A model generated the notes under the pieces. It saw only the letters and a list, made by a program, of their open reading frames with translations. It was not told the origin of the DNA and did not search any database. Of a DNA stretch of 64,000 bases, positions 54,347 to 63,506 are shown one piece after another. Made by a program: the position numbers and the translations under genes. The stretch comes from Dyella halodurans (GTDB lineage Bacteria > Pseudomonadota > Gammaproteobacteria > Xanthomonadales > Rhodanobacteraceae), in contig NZ_JAPDPF010000002.1 of the NCBI RefSeq assembly GCF_026283925.1, forward strand, positions 1 to 64,000, written 5' to 3'. Within the stretch, counting starts at the first letter, position 1; every line of letters starts with the position of its first letter.

Positions 54347-54379
54347 GAAAAAACGGGCGGACCTCCGCCCGTTTTTTTT
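54347..54379 (+). terminator. Strong intrinsic terminator after lon
   Basis: ACGGGCGG (54353-54360) and CCGCCCGT (54365-54372) form an eight-pair stem flanked by A and T runs, with eight T residues immediately after the stem. It lies 22 bases beyond the lon stop. Confidence 0.92.
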
Positions 54380-54485
54380 CGCCCGGGTCACGCGCTGCCG
54401 GCCCCGATCGCTAGCGTTTCGGTCACCACTTTGCAAGCGCTCTCGGATAACGCTGAACTGCGGGAACCCTTGGTATTGCTTGTCA

Positions 54486-54514
54486 TTGCGGACCCTGTAG
54501 GCCACTGGTATAAA
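54486..54514 (+). promoter_or_regulatory. Candidate sigma-70 promoter of hupB
   Basis: TTGCGG (54486-54491), a 17-base spacer and TATAAA (54509-54514) lie about 145 bases upstream of hupB in a 278-base spacer after the lon terminator. The long leader would run across 54520-54657. Confidence 0.55.
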
Positions 54515-54657
54515 GGCGGCACCGCAGCCTGACGCCGAGCACGATGCGCAGTGATGCGGGGTTGCTTGGCGGCGCCTCGATGGCCAGTCATCACGGGGGC
54601 GTCGTCTTGTCCCAGACTGACCACGCGGGCTGCATAACCGTTTAAGGGAGTGTCTCA

Positions 54658-54930
54658 ATGAATAAAACCGATCTGATCAATGCCATTGCCGAGAAGGCCG
54701 AACTCACCAAGGCTGACGCCGGCCGTGCTCTCGAGGCTTTCTTCGAGACCGTGCAGAAGGCGCTGAAGAAGGGCGACGACGTGTCGGTGGTGGGTTTTGG
54801 TACCTTCACCGTGCGCAAGCGCGCTGCCCGCACCGGCCGCAACCCGCGCACCAATGAGACGATCAAGATCAAGGCCTCGAAGGTTCCGGCGTTCAAGGCT
54901 GGCAAGACCCTCAAGGATGCCCTAAACTAA
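54658..54930 (+). CDS. hupB: DNA-binding protein HU-beta
   Basis: The 90-residue histone-like dimer bends and compacts DNA. The sequence [18 protein letters not shown], the core [19 protein letters not shown] and the Arg/Pro beta-arm with R-N-P are typical of HU. Its position between lon and ppiD is the usual one in many proteobacteria. AAGGGAG precedes the ATG. The downstream tRNA genes begin 22 bases after the stop and may share its transcript. Confidence 0.97.
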   Translation: MNKTDLINAIAEKAELTKADAGRALEAFFETVQKALKKGDDVSVVGFGTFTVRKRAARTGRNPRTNETIKIKASKVPAFKAGKTLKDALN

Positions 54931-54951
54931 GCGGCTCTTCTGCTTGGTTTC

Positions 54952-55026
54952 GGGTGCTTAGCTCAGCGGTAGAGCGTCGCCCTTACAAGGCGAGGGTCGT
55001 AGGTTCGATCCCTACAGCACCCACCA
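54952..55026 (+). tRNA. tRNA-Val (anticodon UAC)
   Basis: The 75-base cloverleaf has acceptor GGGTGCT/AGCACCC and encoded CCA. The anticodon loop CTTACAA gives TAC, reading GUA and by wobble other GUN codons. It lies directly after hupB. Confidence 0.96.
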
Positions 55027-55035
55027 GAAAAATGC

Positions 55036-55112
55036 GGAGCGGTAGTTCAGTCGGTTAGAATGCTGGCCTGTCACGCCGGAGGTCGCGGGTTCGAGTCCCG
55101 TCCGCTCCGCCA
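55036..55112 (+). tRNA. tRNA-Asp (anticodon GUC)
   Basis: The 77-base cloverleaf has acceptor GGAGCGG/CCGCTCC, discriminator G and encoded CCA. The anticodon loop CTGTCAC gives GTC. It is separated from tRNA-Val by nine bases and probably processed from the same transcript. Confidence 0.96.
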
Positions 55113-55120
55113 CAGTTCGC

Positions 55121-55150
55121 AAGGGCGCCCGTGTGGCGCCTTTGCCTTTT
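55121..55150 (+). terminator. Intrinsic terminator after tRNA-Asp
   Basis: AAGGGCGCC (55121-55129) pairs with GGCGCCTTT (55135-55143) over CGTGT, followed by GCCTTTT. It ends the hupB/tRNA unit 50 bases before ppiD. Confidence 0.8.
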
Positions 55151-55199
55151 AAGCGCCGCGCACATGGTGCGCTGAACAACGAATAGCCGGGAACAATCC

Positions 55200-57104
55200 A
55201 TGCTGCAGGCAATACGTAACAAGCTACACGGGTGGCCTTCCGTCGTCATTCTGGGCATTTGCGTTTTCGCTATCTCGTTCTTCGGCATCGAGTCGTATTT
55301 CAGCTCGCGGACCGATACCTACGTGGCGATGGTTGGCAAGCACGAGATCAGCCAGCAGCAATATCAGCAGCGGATGAACGAGCTGCGCCAGCGCGCCATG
55401 GCCCAGCAGGGTGACCATTTCGATCCCACCATCTTCGAGCAGCCCGAAGCCAAGCGTCAGGTGCTCCAGCAGCTGATCGACGAGCAGGTGCTGCTGCAGG
55501 CCAACGACAAGCTGGGCATGCGGGTGTCCGACATCGCCGTGCGCGACCTGATTGCCGGCATCCAGGCCTTCCAGGTCAATGGCCAGTTCGACGCCAATAC
55601 CTATCGTGCCGTCCTTGCCGCGCAGAACAAGTCGCCGGGCATGTTCGAGAACGACGTGCGCGCATCGCTGGAGACGTCGCTGCTGCCGGAAGCCATTGCT
55701 GCCACCACCTTCGTGACCGACGCCGACATGGATCGCTACCTGGCGCTGCGCGCGCAGCGCCGCGACCTGCGCTGGTTCGCCGTGCCGCGTCCGGCACTGA
55801 CCGACACGCAAGTGACCGATGCGCAGCTGGAGGCGTTCTACAAGGAACACCAGGCGGACTTCATGAACCCCGAGCAGGTCTCGTTGAAGTTCATCGAAGT
55901 CAACGGCGCCGACCTCAAGCTCGACGCACAGCCGAGCGAAGACGACCTCAAGAAGCGCTACGAGGACGAAAAGCAGCGCTTCGTGCAGCCTGAGCAGCGT
56001 CTCGTATCGCACATCCTGATCAACGTGCCGAAGAACGCCACGCCGGATCAGCAGAAGGCGGCCTTGGCCCGCGCGGAAAAGATCGCCAGCGAAGCCACCC
56101 CGGAAGATTTCGCCAAGCTGGCCGAGCAGAATTCGGACGACTTGGGTTCGAAGCGCGCCGGCGGCGACCTGGGCTGGCTGGAAAAGGGCGTCACCAACCC
56201 GGCCTTCGATACCGCGCTGTTCGCGTTGCAGAAGGGCCAGGTCTCCAAGCCGGTGTTGTCCGACGAGGGCTACCACGTGCTCTGGCTGCGCGACGTGCGC
56301 AGCGGCCAGGCCAAGCCTTTTGCGGAAGTGCGTGACCAGATCGCCAAGGATTACCTGGCCACCGAGCGCGACCGTCGCTTCAGCGAGCTGGCCGGCAAGC
56401 TGACGGACCAGACCTACCAGAATCCCTCGTCGCTGGAGCCGGCGGCGCAGGCCTTGACCCTGCCCATCCAGACCACCGGGCTGGTCTCGCGCAAGGGCGG
56501 CGAAGGTCTGCTGGCGAACCCGAAGCTGGTCGAGGCGGCGTTCTCCGACGACGTGCTGACCCAGGGCAATAATTCAGGCCTGCTTGACCTGGGATCCAAC
56601 CACGCGGTGGTCATCCGGGTCGACAAGCACGTACCGGCAGCGGCACGTCCGTTGGCCGAGGTGCGCGATCAGGTCCGCCAGAAGATCCTGGATGAGCGGA
56701 TTGTCGCTGAGGCGCTGAAGCGTGCGGACGGTTTGCTTGAGCGCCTGCAGAAGGGCGAAGACATGCAGGCCGTGGCGGCCTCGACCGGCGCTGCCCTGCA
56801 GACGGTCCCGGAAGCCGTTCGCGTGCAGCAGGAACTGCCCGCCGAAGTGCTCGACCAGGCCTTCCTGTTGCCGCATCCGGCGGCGGGCAAGGCGCAGTTC
56901 GCGCGTGTCCAGATGCGCGATGGCAGTTTCGCCGTCGTGGCCGTCGACAAGGTGCAGGACGGCGATCTGAGCAAGGTGACGCCGGAGCAGCGCACCATGC
57001 TGCGTAGCCAGATGGCGCAGGCCTATGGCGCTATCGCGACGCATGAGTTCATCGAGGCGCTGAAGGCGAAGACCGAGATCAAGATCGCTCCGGAGCGCAT
57101 GTAA
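55200..57104 (+). CDS. ppiD: Periplasmic folding chaperone PpiD (SurA-like N domain plus parvulin domain)
   Basis: The 634-residue protein is anchored in the inner membrane by one N-terminal helix (about 12-32: WPSVVILGICVFAISFFGI) and assists folding of secreted proteins at the Sec translocon. A SurA-like helical region (about 40-200) is followed by a parvulin-type rotamase domain (about 265-365) with LVSHILI, SDDLGSKRAGGDLGW and PVLSDEGYHVLWL. A second, parvulin-like C-terminal region lacks the motif. ATG at 55200 follows GGGAACAATCC. Confidence 0.93.
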   Translation: MLQAIRNKLHGWPSVVILGICVFAISFFGIESYFSSRTDTYVAMVGKHEISQQQYQQRMNELRQRAMAQQGDHFDPTIFEQPEAKRQVLQQLIDEQVLLQANDKLGMRVSDIAVRDLIAGIQAFQVNGQFDANTYRAVLAAQNKSPGMFENDVRASLETSLLPEAIAATTFVTDADMDRYLALRAQRRDLRWFAVPRPALTDTQVTDAQLEAFYKEHQADFMNPEQVSLKFIEVNGADLKLDAQPSEDDLKKRYEDEKQRFVQPEQRLVSHILINVPKNATPDQQKAALARAEKIASEATPEDFAKLAEQNSDDLGSKRAGGDLGWLEKGVTNPAFDTALFALQKGQVSKPVLSDEGYHVLWLRDVRSGQAKPFAEVRDQIAKDYLATERDRRFSELAGKLTDQTYQNPSSLEPAAQALTLPIQTTGLVSRKGGEGLLANPKLVEAAFSDDVLTQGNNSGLLDLGSNHAVVIRVDKHVPAAARPLAEVRDQVRQKILDERIVAEALKRADGLLERLQKGEDMQAVAASTGAALQTVPEAVRVQQELPAEVLDQAFLLPHPAAGKAQFARVQMRDGSFAVVAVDKVQDGDLSKVTPEQRTMLRSQMAQAYGAIATHEFIEALKAKTEIKIAPERM

Positions 57105-57126
57105 ACCGGTGCCACGGTTGTGATGC

Positions 57127-57158
57127 AAAAAGGGCGGCCCGATGGCCGCCTTTTTTTG
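57127..57158. terminator. Bidirectional terminator between ppiD and fabI
   Basis: A ten-pair stem (57130-57139 with 57144-57153) around CGAT is flanked by A residues on the left and T residues on the right, so it can end both the ppiD transcript and the converging fabI transcript. Confidence 0.85.
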
Positions 57159-57181
57159 TCTGGGATATCCATGCAACGGAG

Positions 57182-57964
57182 CTAGACGCCGGTCATGCCC
57201 AGGATGTTGTAGCCGGCATCGACGTGGGTGATCTCGCCAGTGATGCCCGAGGCAAGATCCGAACACAGAAAGGCGCCGACGTTGCCGACTTCATCGATGG
57301 TGACGCTGCGGCGCAGTGGCGCATGCTCATCGACATGGTCGAGCATCTTGCGGAAATTCGCGATGCCGGCGGCAGCAAGCGTCTTGATCGGGCCGGCGGA
57401 GATGGCGTTGACGCGCGTGCCCTCCGGACCGAGGTTGAACGCCAGATAGCGCACGTTCGCCTCGAGGCTGGCCTTGGCCAGGCCCATGACGTTGTAGTTG
57501 TCCATGGCGCGCTCGGCGCCCAGGTAGCTGAGCGTGAGAATGGCGCCGCCACGCCCGCCCATCAGCGGCCGGGCAGCCTTGGCCAGGGCCGCCAGGCTAT
57601 AGCTGGAAATATCGTGCGCAATCGTGAAGCTCTCGCGCGTGAGATGGTCCAGGAACTCACCCTGCAAGGCTTCGCGCGGTGCAAACCCCACCGAGTGCAC
57701 GAGGATGTCAAAACCTGCCCAGTGCTCGCCCAGCCTGTCGAACAGGTGCGCGATCTGCGCGTCTTCGGCTACGTCGCAAGGCAGCACGATGTTGGAGCCG
57801 AAGGTATTGGCGGCCTCGTCGACGCGGTCCTTCAGGCGCTCGTTCTGATAGGTAAAGGCGAGTTGTGCGCCTTCCCGATGCATGGCGTTGGCAATGCCCC
57901 AGGCAATCGAGCGCTGGCTCGCAATGCCGACCACCAGTGCCCGTTTGCCGTGCAGGAATCCCAT
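57182..57964 (-). CDS. fabI: Enoyl-[acyl-carrier-protein] reductase (NADH), FabI
   Basis: The 260-residue enzyme catalyses the last reduction of each fatty-acid elongation cycle. The Rossmann start is [15 protein letters not shown]. The active site is the FabI-type Y147, Y157 and K164 ([19 protein letters not shown]), spaced exactly as in E. coli FabI, and the ending carries the substrate-binding A-G-P-I-K-T-L loop. It is read toward ppiD and shares its terminator. Confidence 0.96.
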   Translation of the reverse strand: MGFLHGKRALVVGIASQRSIAWGIANAMHREGAQLAFTYQNERLKDRVDEAANTFGSNIVLPCDVAEDAQIAHLFDRLGEHWAGFDILVHSVGFAPREALQGEFLDHLTRESFTIAHDISSYSLAALAKAARPLMGGRGGAILTLSYLGAERAMDNYNVMGLAKASLEANVRYLAFNLGPEGTRVNAISAGPIKTLAAAGIANFRKMLDHVDEHAPLRRSVTIDEVGNVGAFLCSDLASGITGEITHVDAGYNILGMTGV

Positions 57965-57995
57965 GCGTCCTCCCAGCGCCAGAAAGCGCGCCCGG

Positions 57996-59255
57996 TCAGC
58001 CCGGGGAAGTGACCTTCAGCACCTGGCCCGGTTTCACGCCAGGTCCCTGCAGATGGTTCCACTGTTCCAGCTGCTTGATGTCGACCGAGTAAAGGCGCGC
58101 GATGCTCCACAGGCTTTCACCGGATTTGACCGTATGGGTCTTTGCCGACGACGCGGTCCGCTTCGTTTTTGCGGCTGGCGCCGAAGCCTCGGAACGATCA
58201 TCGGTGGCCCCATTCAGGACGGCGGCCAGCGGCGGCAGTGCGGCGGCGCCCGGCACGCTTTGCACGTCGCCACCACGTTCGTTCTCGGCAAGCAGCGAGC
58301 TGCGGAACTGCTGCACGTGGTTGCTTGGAATCAGCAGGTAAGAGGCGGCGTTCGTGTCGACCATGCCGTTACGGAAGCCGGCATTGAGCTCCTTCAATTC
58401 GCTTGACGACATGCCGGCGTGGCTGGCGGCGTGTTCGATCGGCATGGAGCTGCTGACATTCACCGCAACCAGGCGTTGCTCGGAAGGCAGCAGCGGCAGG
58501 CTCACATTGAAGCGGGCAGGTTCGCGAATGACACAGGCAATCGCCAGCAGCTTGACCAGATGCTCGCGGGTGACGCGCTTTACCGGCAGCTTGGGTACGA
58601 CAGGTTCGGCGGCAGGCACGCCATGCTGGTCGACCATCCGGCGCACGCCGAATTCGCCGGCGTTATACGCGTAGTCGACCAGGCGCCAGTCGCCGAGATC
58701 GTCGTGATAACGGCTCAGCAAGGTCATGATGGCATCCGTGGCCGCCGGGACGTCCATACGGCCATCGAAGTTCCTGTCGACCCGGATGCCCATCGCATTG
58801 GCGGTGGAAAGCATGATCTGCCACATGCCTGACGGCAGGTTCTTGCCGCCCGACACCGGTCGATACTGGCTCTCGACCCACGGCAACAAGGCGAATTCGC
58901 CAGCGACGTTATGCTTGGCGGCGACCTGCTGCACGTAGGCGAGGCGGGGCGCGACCGTGCTCATCTGGCTTTCGAATTGTTGCGGATTCTGGGTGTAGCG
59001 ACGGGCCCATTCCATGATGCCCGGATCGGCATCGCAGTCGGCCATCGCGAAGCTGCCGCGCAGTTGATCCCAGATATTGGCGTTGTCGTCGCTGACCTTC
59101 ACCGGGCCGGCGACCGGATGGCTGATATCGCGCACGGGCTCCGGCGCTGGCGCCGGCACGACGGGAACGTGCGGCTTCTGCGCGGGCGGCGTGGCGCAGG
59201 CGGCCAGCAGGATCGTCATGGCCAAGGGCAGGGGGCGTAAGCGTCGGCTCATCAT
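57996..59255 (-). CDS. mltD: Lytic murein transglycosylase with LysM domain, MltD-like lipoprotein
   Basis: The 419-residue protein cleaves glycan strands of peptidoglycan. The lipobox LLAAC places the lipidated cysteine at residue 20. The SLT domain (about 85-240) has [14 protein letters not shown], with the catalytic Glu in VES, followed by [11 protein letters not shown] and [12 protein letters not shown] single clear LysM repeat (about 373-415: [18 protein letters not shown]) lies at the C-terminus, after an Ser/Ala/Lys linker; a weaker one may precede it. The start ATG overlaps the gloB stop (ATGA), so the two are co-translated. Confidence 0.9.
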   Translation of the reverse strand: MMSRRLRPLPLAMTILLAACATPPAQKPHVPVVPAPAPEPVRDISHPVAGPVKVSDDNANIWDQLRGSFAMADCDADPGIMEWARRYTQNPQQFESQMSTVAPRLAYVQQVAAKHNVAGEFALLPWVESQYRPVSGGKNLPSGMWQIMLSTANAMGIRVDRNFDGRMDVPAATDAIMTLLSRYHDDLGDWRLVDYAYNAGEFGVRRMVDQHGVPAAEPVVPKLPVKRVTREHLVKLLAIACVIREPARFNVSLPLLPSEQRLVAVNVSSSMPIEHAASHAGMSSSELKELNAGFRNGMVDTNAASYLLIPSNHVQQFRSSLLAENERGGDVQSVPGAAALPPLAAVLNGATDDRSEASAPAAKTKRTASSAKTHTVKSGESLWSIARLYSVDIKQLEQWNHLQGPGVKPGQVLKVTSPG

Positions 59256-60016
59256 CCGCGGAATACGTCCTTGTTGGCGCGCAGCGCGGCAAAACGCGCG
59301 ACGCGGTCACCCTCGACGCCATGATGGCGACTCCATACGATCACGGCGTCGCTGTCCGTGCGCAGAAAAGGATTCGTCGCCCGTTCGGTATCCAGTGTGA
59401 CCGGCAGGCTAGGGCGGTCGTGCGCGCGCAAGGCCGCCACTTCCTGCTGGCGCGCAGCCAGGGCTGCATTGCCGGGTTCGATGGTCTGTGCGAAACGGCC
59501 ATTGGCCGCGGTGTATTCGTGCGCACAGCAGACCAGCAGTTCGCCGGGCAGGTTGGCAAGTCGATCGAGCGAGGCGAGCATTTGCATCGGCGTGCCCTCG
59601 AATAGCCGTCCGCAACCCATGCTGAAAAGCGTGTCGCCACACAACAAAACGCCCTCGCCGGCATAGGCGATATGCGTGCTGGTGTGTCCCGGCACGGCAA
59701 TGACGTCAAAACGTGCCCGCGGCTCATCGAGCGCTACCACATCGCCGTCATCGACTCGCAGCGTCGCGATGGCGATGCGCTCGTCGCGCGGTGCGTACAC
59801 CGGTACCGGGTGTCGGGACCGCAGCGCCTCGGTGCCACCGATATGGTCGTGGTGATGATGGGTCAGCAGGATCGCGCGCAGCTGCAGTCCGCGTTCCTTC
59901 AGGGCCGCCTCGACCGGACCGGCTTCTCCCGGATCGACGACGATGGCCTGGCCTGCATCATCGTGCAGTAGCCAGATGTAATTGTCGGCAAGCGCCGGTA
60001 ACGGTACGACGTGCAA
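59252..60016 (-). CDS. gloB: Hydroxyacylglutathione hydrolase (glyoxalase II)
   Basis: The 254-residue metallo-beta-lactamase-fold thioesterase hydrolyses S-lactoylglutathione to lactate and glutathione. The metal motif THHHHDH (52-58), GHTSTHIAY and LLCGDTLFSMGCGR provide the binuclear site. HEYTAANGRFA and the C-terminal NPFLRT match glyoxalase II glutathione-binding residues. It is divergent from the methyltransferase at 60240, sharing a 223-base promoter region. Confidence 0.94.
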   Translation of the reverse strand: MHVVPLPALADNYIWLLHDDAGQAIVVDPGEAGPVEAALKERGLQLRAILLTHHHHDHIGGTEALRSRHPVPVYAPRDERIAIATLRVDDGDVVALDEPRARFDVIAVPGHTSTHIAYAGEGVLLCGDTLFSMGCGRLFEGTPMQMLASLDRLANLPGELLVCCAHEYTAANGRFAQTIEPGNAALAARQQEVAALRAHDRPSLPVTLDTERATNPFLRTDSDAVIVWSRHHGVEGDRVARFAALRANKDVFRG

Positions 60017-60239
60017 GGAGATCGCCTCCGCGGTTTCGTATCGACTGACGCAGGCATCCGTGCATGCGCGAAGTGGCCGACTATAAAGCGGCTCGGCGGC
60101 GCACTCGTTAGTGAGACGTTAACCGGGGGCCACGCCGTTCAGACTCGTGGACCGGTCGTGGGTCCTGGTGCAAACCAGGACACGTTATGGGTGGCTGCCG
60201 CTACACTGTCGGCATCGATCCATACCGGGCCGCCCAGGC

Positions 60240-60923
60240 ATGTCGCAGCGCGACCAAGACATCTACGCCAGCACGCCGTTGCGCAGTCTTCTTGCCGAAG
60301 AGACGGTAGCCCTGGTGCCTGAATTGCAGCGTTGCAGCGGCACGCATGCGCTACTGGTCAGTGCCGCTCCGGACGACGTGCCGCCTGGCCTGCCCTTGCT
60401 CGGCTTGTGGACCCGATTGCGCCTCAACGCGGATCGTTACGGCGGCGATGTGTGCGGTCGCAGTGACGAAGCGCTGCCGTTCCTGGACGACGCCTTCGAT
60501 CTGGTGCTGCTGCGTCATGCCTTGGAAGTATCCGCTACGCCGCAGGCGCTGCTGGAAGAGGCTTCGCGCGTATTGGCGCCGGGCGGCATGCTTGCGCTCA
60601 CTGGCCTGCATCCATTCAGTGCCTGGCTGCCGTGGATGATGTGGCGTACCCGCGGACACGCGCCCGCCCTGCGTTCGCCGCTGCTGCTGGAGCGCTGGGC
60701 CCGGCGGCTGGACCTGAACATTGAACGGGTGGAGCGGGTTGGCCGTCTTTGGCCCAGCAGCAGCGTCGGCCTGGATGCAGCGCATAGTCTCGGCGGCGGT
60801 TATCTGCTGATCGCGCGCAAGCGGCGTCGTATGGCCACGCCGATCCGGCTGAAGCCAAAGCCCGTGTCCGCGCCGGTGAATGTGGGATTGGCGCCCGGCG
60901 CACGTCGCAACGCGGCGCATTGA
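60240..60923 (+). CDS. Class I methyltransferase-like protein beside gloB
   Basis: The protein has 227 residues. The Methyltransf_11-like part shows DDAFDLVLLRHALEV and RVLAPGGMLALTGLHPFS. The glycine-rich SAM loop is poorly kept (LLVSAAPDDVPPG), so SAM binding is plausible but not certain. Proteins of this type are encoded between gloB and rnhA in many gammaproteobacteria with no settled substrate. I start at ATG 60240; a GTG at 60147 would add 31 residues of low-complexity character. Confidence 0.75.
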   Translation: MSQRDQDIYASTPLRSLLAEETVALVPELQRCSGTHALLVSAAPDDVPPGLPLLGLWTRLRLNADRYGGDVCGRSDEALPFLDDAFDLVLLRHALEVSATPQALLEEASRVLAPGGMLALTGLHPFSAWLPWMMWRTRGHAPALRSPLLLERWARRLDLNIERVERVGRLWPSSSVGLDAAHSLGGGYLLIARKRRRMATPIRLKPKPVSAPVNVGLAPGARRNAAH

Positions 60924-60951
60924 ACAACAACGAATACCATGATGGGTAACA

Positions 60952-61395
60952 ATGACTGACGTGCAAGCTTTTACGGATGGCGCGTGCCTGGGTAATCCAG
61001 GGCCGGGTGGATGGGCTGCCTTGTTGCGGGCCAAGGGAACCGAGCGGATGCTCGCCGGGGGCGAAGCGGCCACCACCAACAATCGCATGGAGCTGATGGC
61101 CGCCATCGGTGCGCTTGAAGCGTTGACGCGTCCATGCAAGGTCGCGCTGACCACCGACTCACGCTATGTGATGCAAGGTATCGAGGAGTGGGTGCCGAAG
61201 TGGCGAGCCAACGGCTGGCGCACGGCAGACAAGAAGCCCGTGAAGAACCAGGACCTGTGGGAACGTTTGTCCGCGGCGACGCAGCTGCATGAAGTGCGCT
61301 GGCACTGGGTAAAAGGCCATAACGGCCATGCCGAGAACGAGCGCGTCGATCAGGCGGCACGCGAGCAGGCGGAGCAGTTCAGGAGCAAGCCATGA
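60952..61395 (+). CDS. rnhA: Ribonuclease HI
   Basis: The 147-residue enzyme degrades RNA in RNA-DNA hybrids. The DEDD-type site is D9 ([14 protein letters not shown]), E47 (NNRMELMA), D69 (TTDSRYV) and D133 (NERVDQAA), with the basic handle [11 protein letters not shown]. The stop overlaps dnaQ (ATGA), the common rnhA-dnaQ coupling, here co-directional. Confidence 0.97.
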   Translation: MTDVQAFTDGACLGNPGPGGWAALLRAKGTERMLAGGEAATTNNRMELMAAIGALEALTRPCKVALTTDSRYVMQGIEEWVPKWRANGWRTADKKPVKNQDLWERLSAATQLHEVRWHWVKGHNGHAENERVDQAAREQAEQFRSKP

Positions 61396-62114
61396 GGCAG
61401 ATCGTGCTGGATACCGAGACCACGGGTCTCGAAGTGCGGCAGGGTCATCGACTGATCGAAATCGCCTGCGTGGAGATGATCGGGCGTCGCCCGAGCGGCC
61501 GTCATTATCAGACCTATCTCAATCCGGATCGCGCGATTGATGAAGGCGCGCGCCAGGTGACCGGCATCGAGGATGCGTTCCTGCTCGACAAGCCTCATTT
61601 CATCGATGTGGTGGACGAGTTTCTCGCCTTCATCGAGGGGGCCGAACTGATCATCCATAACGCCAGCTTCGACGTCGGCTTTCTGGATGCGGAACTGGCG
61701 CGCGCTGGTGAGCACTACGGTCGCATCGCCGATCGCTGCAGCGTGCTCGATACGCTGATGATGGCGCGCGAGCGCTATCCTGGGCAGCGCAATAGCCTGG
61801 ATGCGTTGTGCAAGCGCCTAGGCGTGGACAATTCGGCGCGCGACCTCCACGGCGGCCTGATCGATGCGCAGCTGTTGGCCGAGGTCTATCTCGCGATGAC
61901 CTCGGGCCAGGTCGGACTCGACCTTGGCTTTGAAGGGGCGCAAGAGCAGGGCGCGTCGGTCGCGCTGACGCCCATGGTGCTCGCTCGTCGCCCCCGCGTA
62001 TTGCGCGCAAGCGACGAGGAGCTTGTCACGCATGAACGTCGCCTCGATGGCCTGGACAAGAGCTCGGGTGGCGTCAGCGTGTGGCGTCGCGAGGAGGCGG
62101 GAACAGTCAACTGA
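61392..62114 (+). CDS. dnaQ: DNA polymerase III subunit epsilon
   Basis: The 240-residue 3'-5' proofreading exonuclease has DTETTG (D7, E9), the second motif [12 protein letters not shown] and the [14 protein letters not shown] block with the catalytic His-Asp. The C-terminal tail (about 175-240) is the alpha-subunit binding region and is variable. The start overlaps the rnhA stop by four bases. Confidence 0.96.
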   Translation: MRQIVLDTETTGLEVRQGHRLIEIACVEMIGRRPSGRHYQTYLNPDRAIDEGARQVTGIEDAFLLDKPHFIDVVDEFLAFIEGAELIIHNASFDVGFLDAELARAGEHYGRIADRCSVLDTLMMARERYPGQRNSLDALCKRLGVDNSARDLHGGLIDAQLLAEVYLAMTSGQVGLDLGFEGAQEQGASVALTPMVLARRPRVLRASDEELVTHERRLDGLDKSSGGVSVWRREEAGTVN

Positions 62115-62171
62115 GACTGCTCCCGTGGCTTGCGTGGTCCGATGCCGCTTATCGGAAGCCGGTGAAGATCC

Positions 62172-62873
62172 TCAATTGACGCGCGCGAGGATGGCCGTGA
62201 TGTTGTCGCTGCCGCCGCCGTCCAGGGCGGCGAGCAGCAGGTGCTCGACGCACTCCTGAGCCGACAGGTCCTGGCGCGATGCGATGCTGGCGATGGTGGT
62301 GTCGCCGACTTCCTCGGTCAGGCCGTCGCTGCACAGCAAAAAGCACATGCCGGGCTCCAGTCGGCCGCGCGCCATCCCGATATGCAACTGGTCGGCCGCG
62401 GTGATGCCCAGGGCCTGGGTAATCACGTTGCGTTGCGGATGGCGTGCGGCCTGGGCCGGATCAAGTGTGCCCGCAGCCACCAGTTCCTGCACCAGCGAAT
62501 GATCGTGACTGACCTGACGCAGATGGTTCTGCCACAAATAGACGCGACTGTCGCCGACCCACACGACTTCGTAGTTTTCCGGACCCAGCCGTAGCGCGGC
62601 AATCGTGGTGCCCATCGGACGAGGGTCGTTGAAGCTGCGGCTGAACTGGATCAAGCGCTCGTCCGCGGCGCGAACCGCTTCAACGAGGCTGTGCCCGCGC
62701 GCCACCAGGTCCGCGACGGCATCGCGTACGAGGGCGGAAGCCACCTCGCCGTGCTGGTGGCCGCCCATGCCGTCGGCGACCAGAAACAGGCCAAGCGAGG
62801 CGTCGGCGTAATAGGTGTCTTCATTGCGCGTACGACGCAATCCAACATGGGTTCCGTGTCCGAATTCAATCAT
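62172..62873 (-). CDS. PP2C-family serine/threonine phosphatase
   Basis: The 233-residue, single-domain, cytoplasmic phosphatase has the Mg/Mn-binding motifs RTRNEDTY, VADGMGGHQHGE, WVGDSRVYL, LLCSDGLTEE and GSDNITAI in the PP2C order. Such enzymes are often paired with Ser/Thr kinases (Stp/PrpC type), for example with type VI secretion or cell-wall signalling; no kinase is nearby. The ATG at 62871-62873 has AGG six bases upstream; the frame continues upstream into repeats and is not coding there. Confidence 0.9.
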   Translation of the reverse strand: MIEFGHGTHVGLRRTRNEDTYYADASLGLFLVADGMGGHQHGEVASALVRDAVADLVARGHSLVEAVRAADERLIQFSRSFNDPRPMGTTIAALRLGPENYEVVWVGDSRVYLWQNHLRQVSHDHSLVQELVAAGTLDPAQAARHPQRNVITQALGITAADQLHIGMARGRLEPGMCFLLCSDGLTEEVGDTTIASIASRQDLSAQECVEHLLLAALDGGGSDNITAILARVN

Positions 62874-62982
62874 GGGAGACCTGGATTGGCGGGTCGTTGG
62901 GAGCATGACGGATGTGGGGGGAATGCGCAAAGAAGTAAGGGGGTGAATGGGGGTTTGGAAAGCTGAGGAGGGTTTGAACAAG

Positions 62983-63010
62983 CCGTCATTCCCGCGAACG
63001 CGGGAATCCA
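62983..63010. repeat. REP-like palindrome (CCGTCATTCCCGCG type)
   Basis: ATTCCCGCG (62988-62996) and CGCGGGAAT (62999-63007) form a perfect nine-base palindrome around AA, preceded by CCGTC and followed by CCAG. This CGTCATTCCCGCGAA-type element is a widely dispersed extragenic repeat of beta- and gammaproteobacteria. Confidence 0.75.
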
Positions 63011-63163
63011 GTGACTTTGCATGGATGCAAGGACGCCGGATCTCCGCTCGGCCACTCCTTCGGCTGTTGGGAGCCGCGGGAAGTGACCGGCGGTGGCTTA
63101 CTCGGACCGTCCCTGGAAACTCAAAAAAACAACCGGGTGCATCGTTTCGTGGAAGGTGGGATT

Positions 63164-63187
63164 GTCGGGTCCATCCATGGACCCGAC
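63164..63187. repeat. Perfect 11-base inverted repeat
   Basis: GTCGGGTCCAT (63164-63174) and ATGGACCCGAC (63177-63187) pair around CC. It resembles GGGTCCATGGACCC-type extragenic palindromes and sits in the repeat-rich spacer. Confidence 0.75.
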
Positions 63188-63287
63188 CCCTTCGCGCTTG
63201 CGCGCTACGGGGCCAGCCTGCGGCTGTCCTTGTTGTTCCGGACAATTTTGTCGAACCCGGGTGGGTTCTCACCCAGCCGTCACCATC

Positions 63288-63417
<130 letters not shown>

Positions 63418-63506
63418 AAAAACGGTGCGTGTGGTCCACGCGAGCCGGCAATCTTACGCGGACTGCGGCGTGCTGACAACTGGTTTGGCGATCTCGGGCC
63501 TACGAT

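Noticed and set aside
62874-63272. N-terminal extension of the PP2C phosphatase (to 366 residues)
   Set aside because: The extension translates extragenic repeats; the PP2C fold starts at the ATG at 62873.
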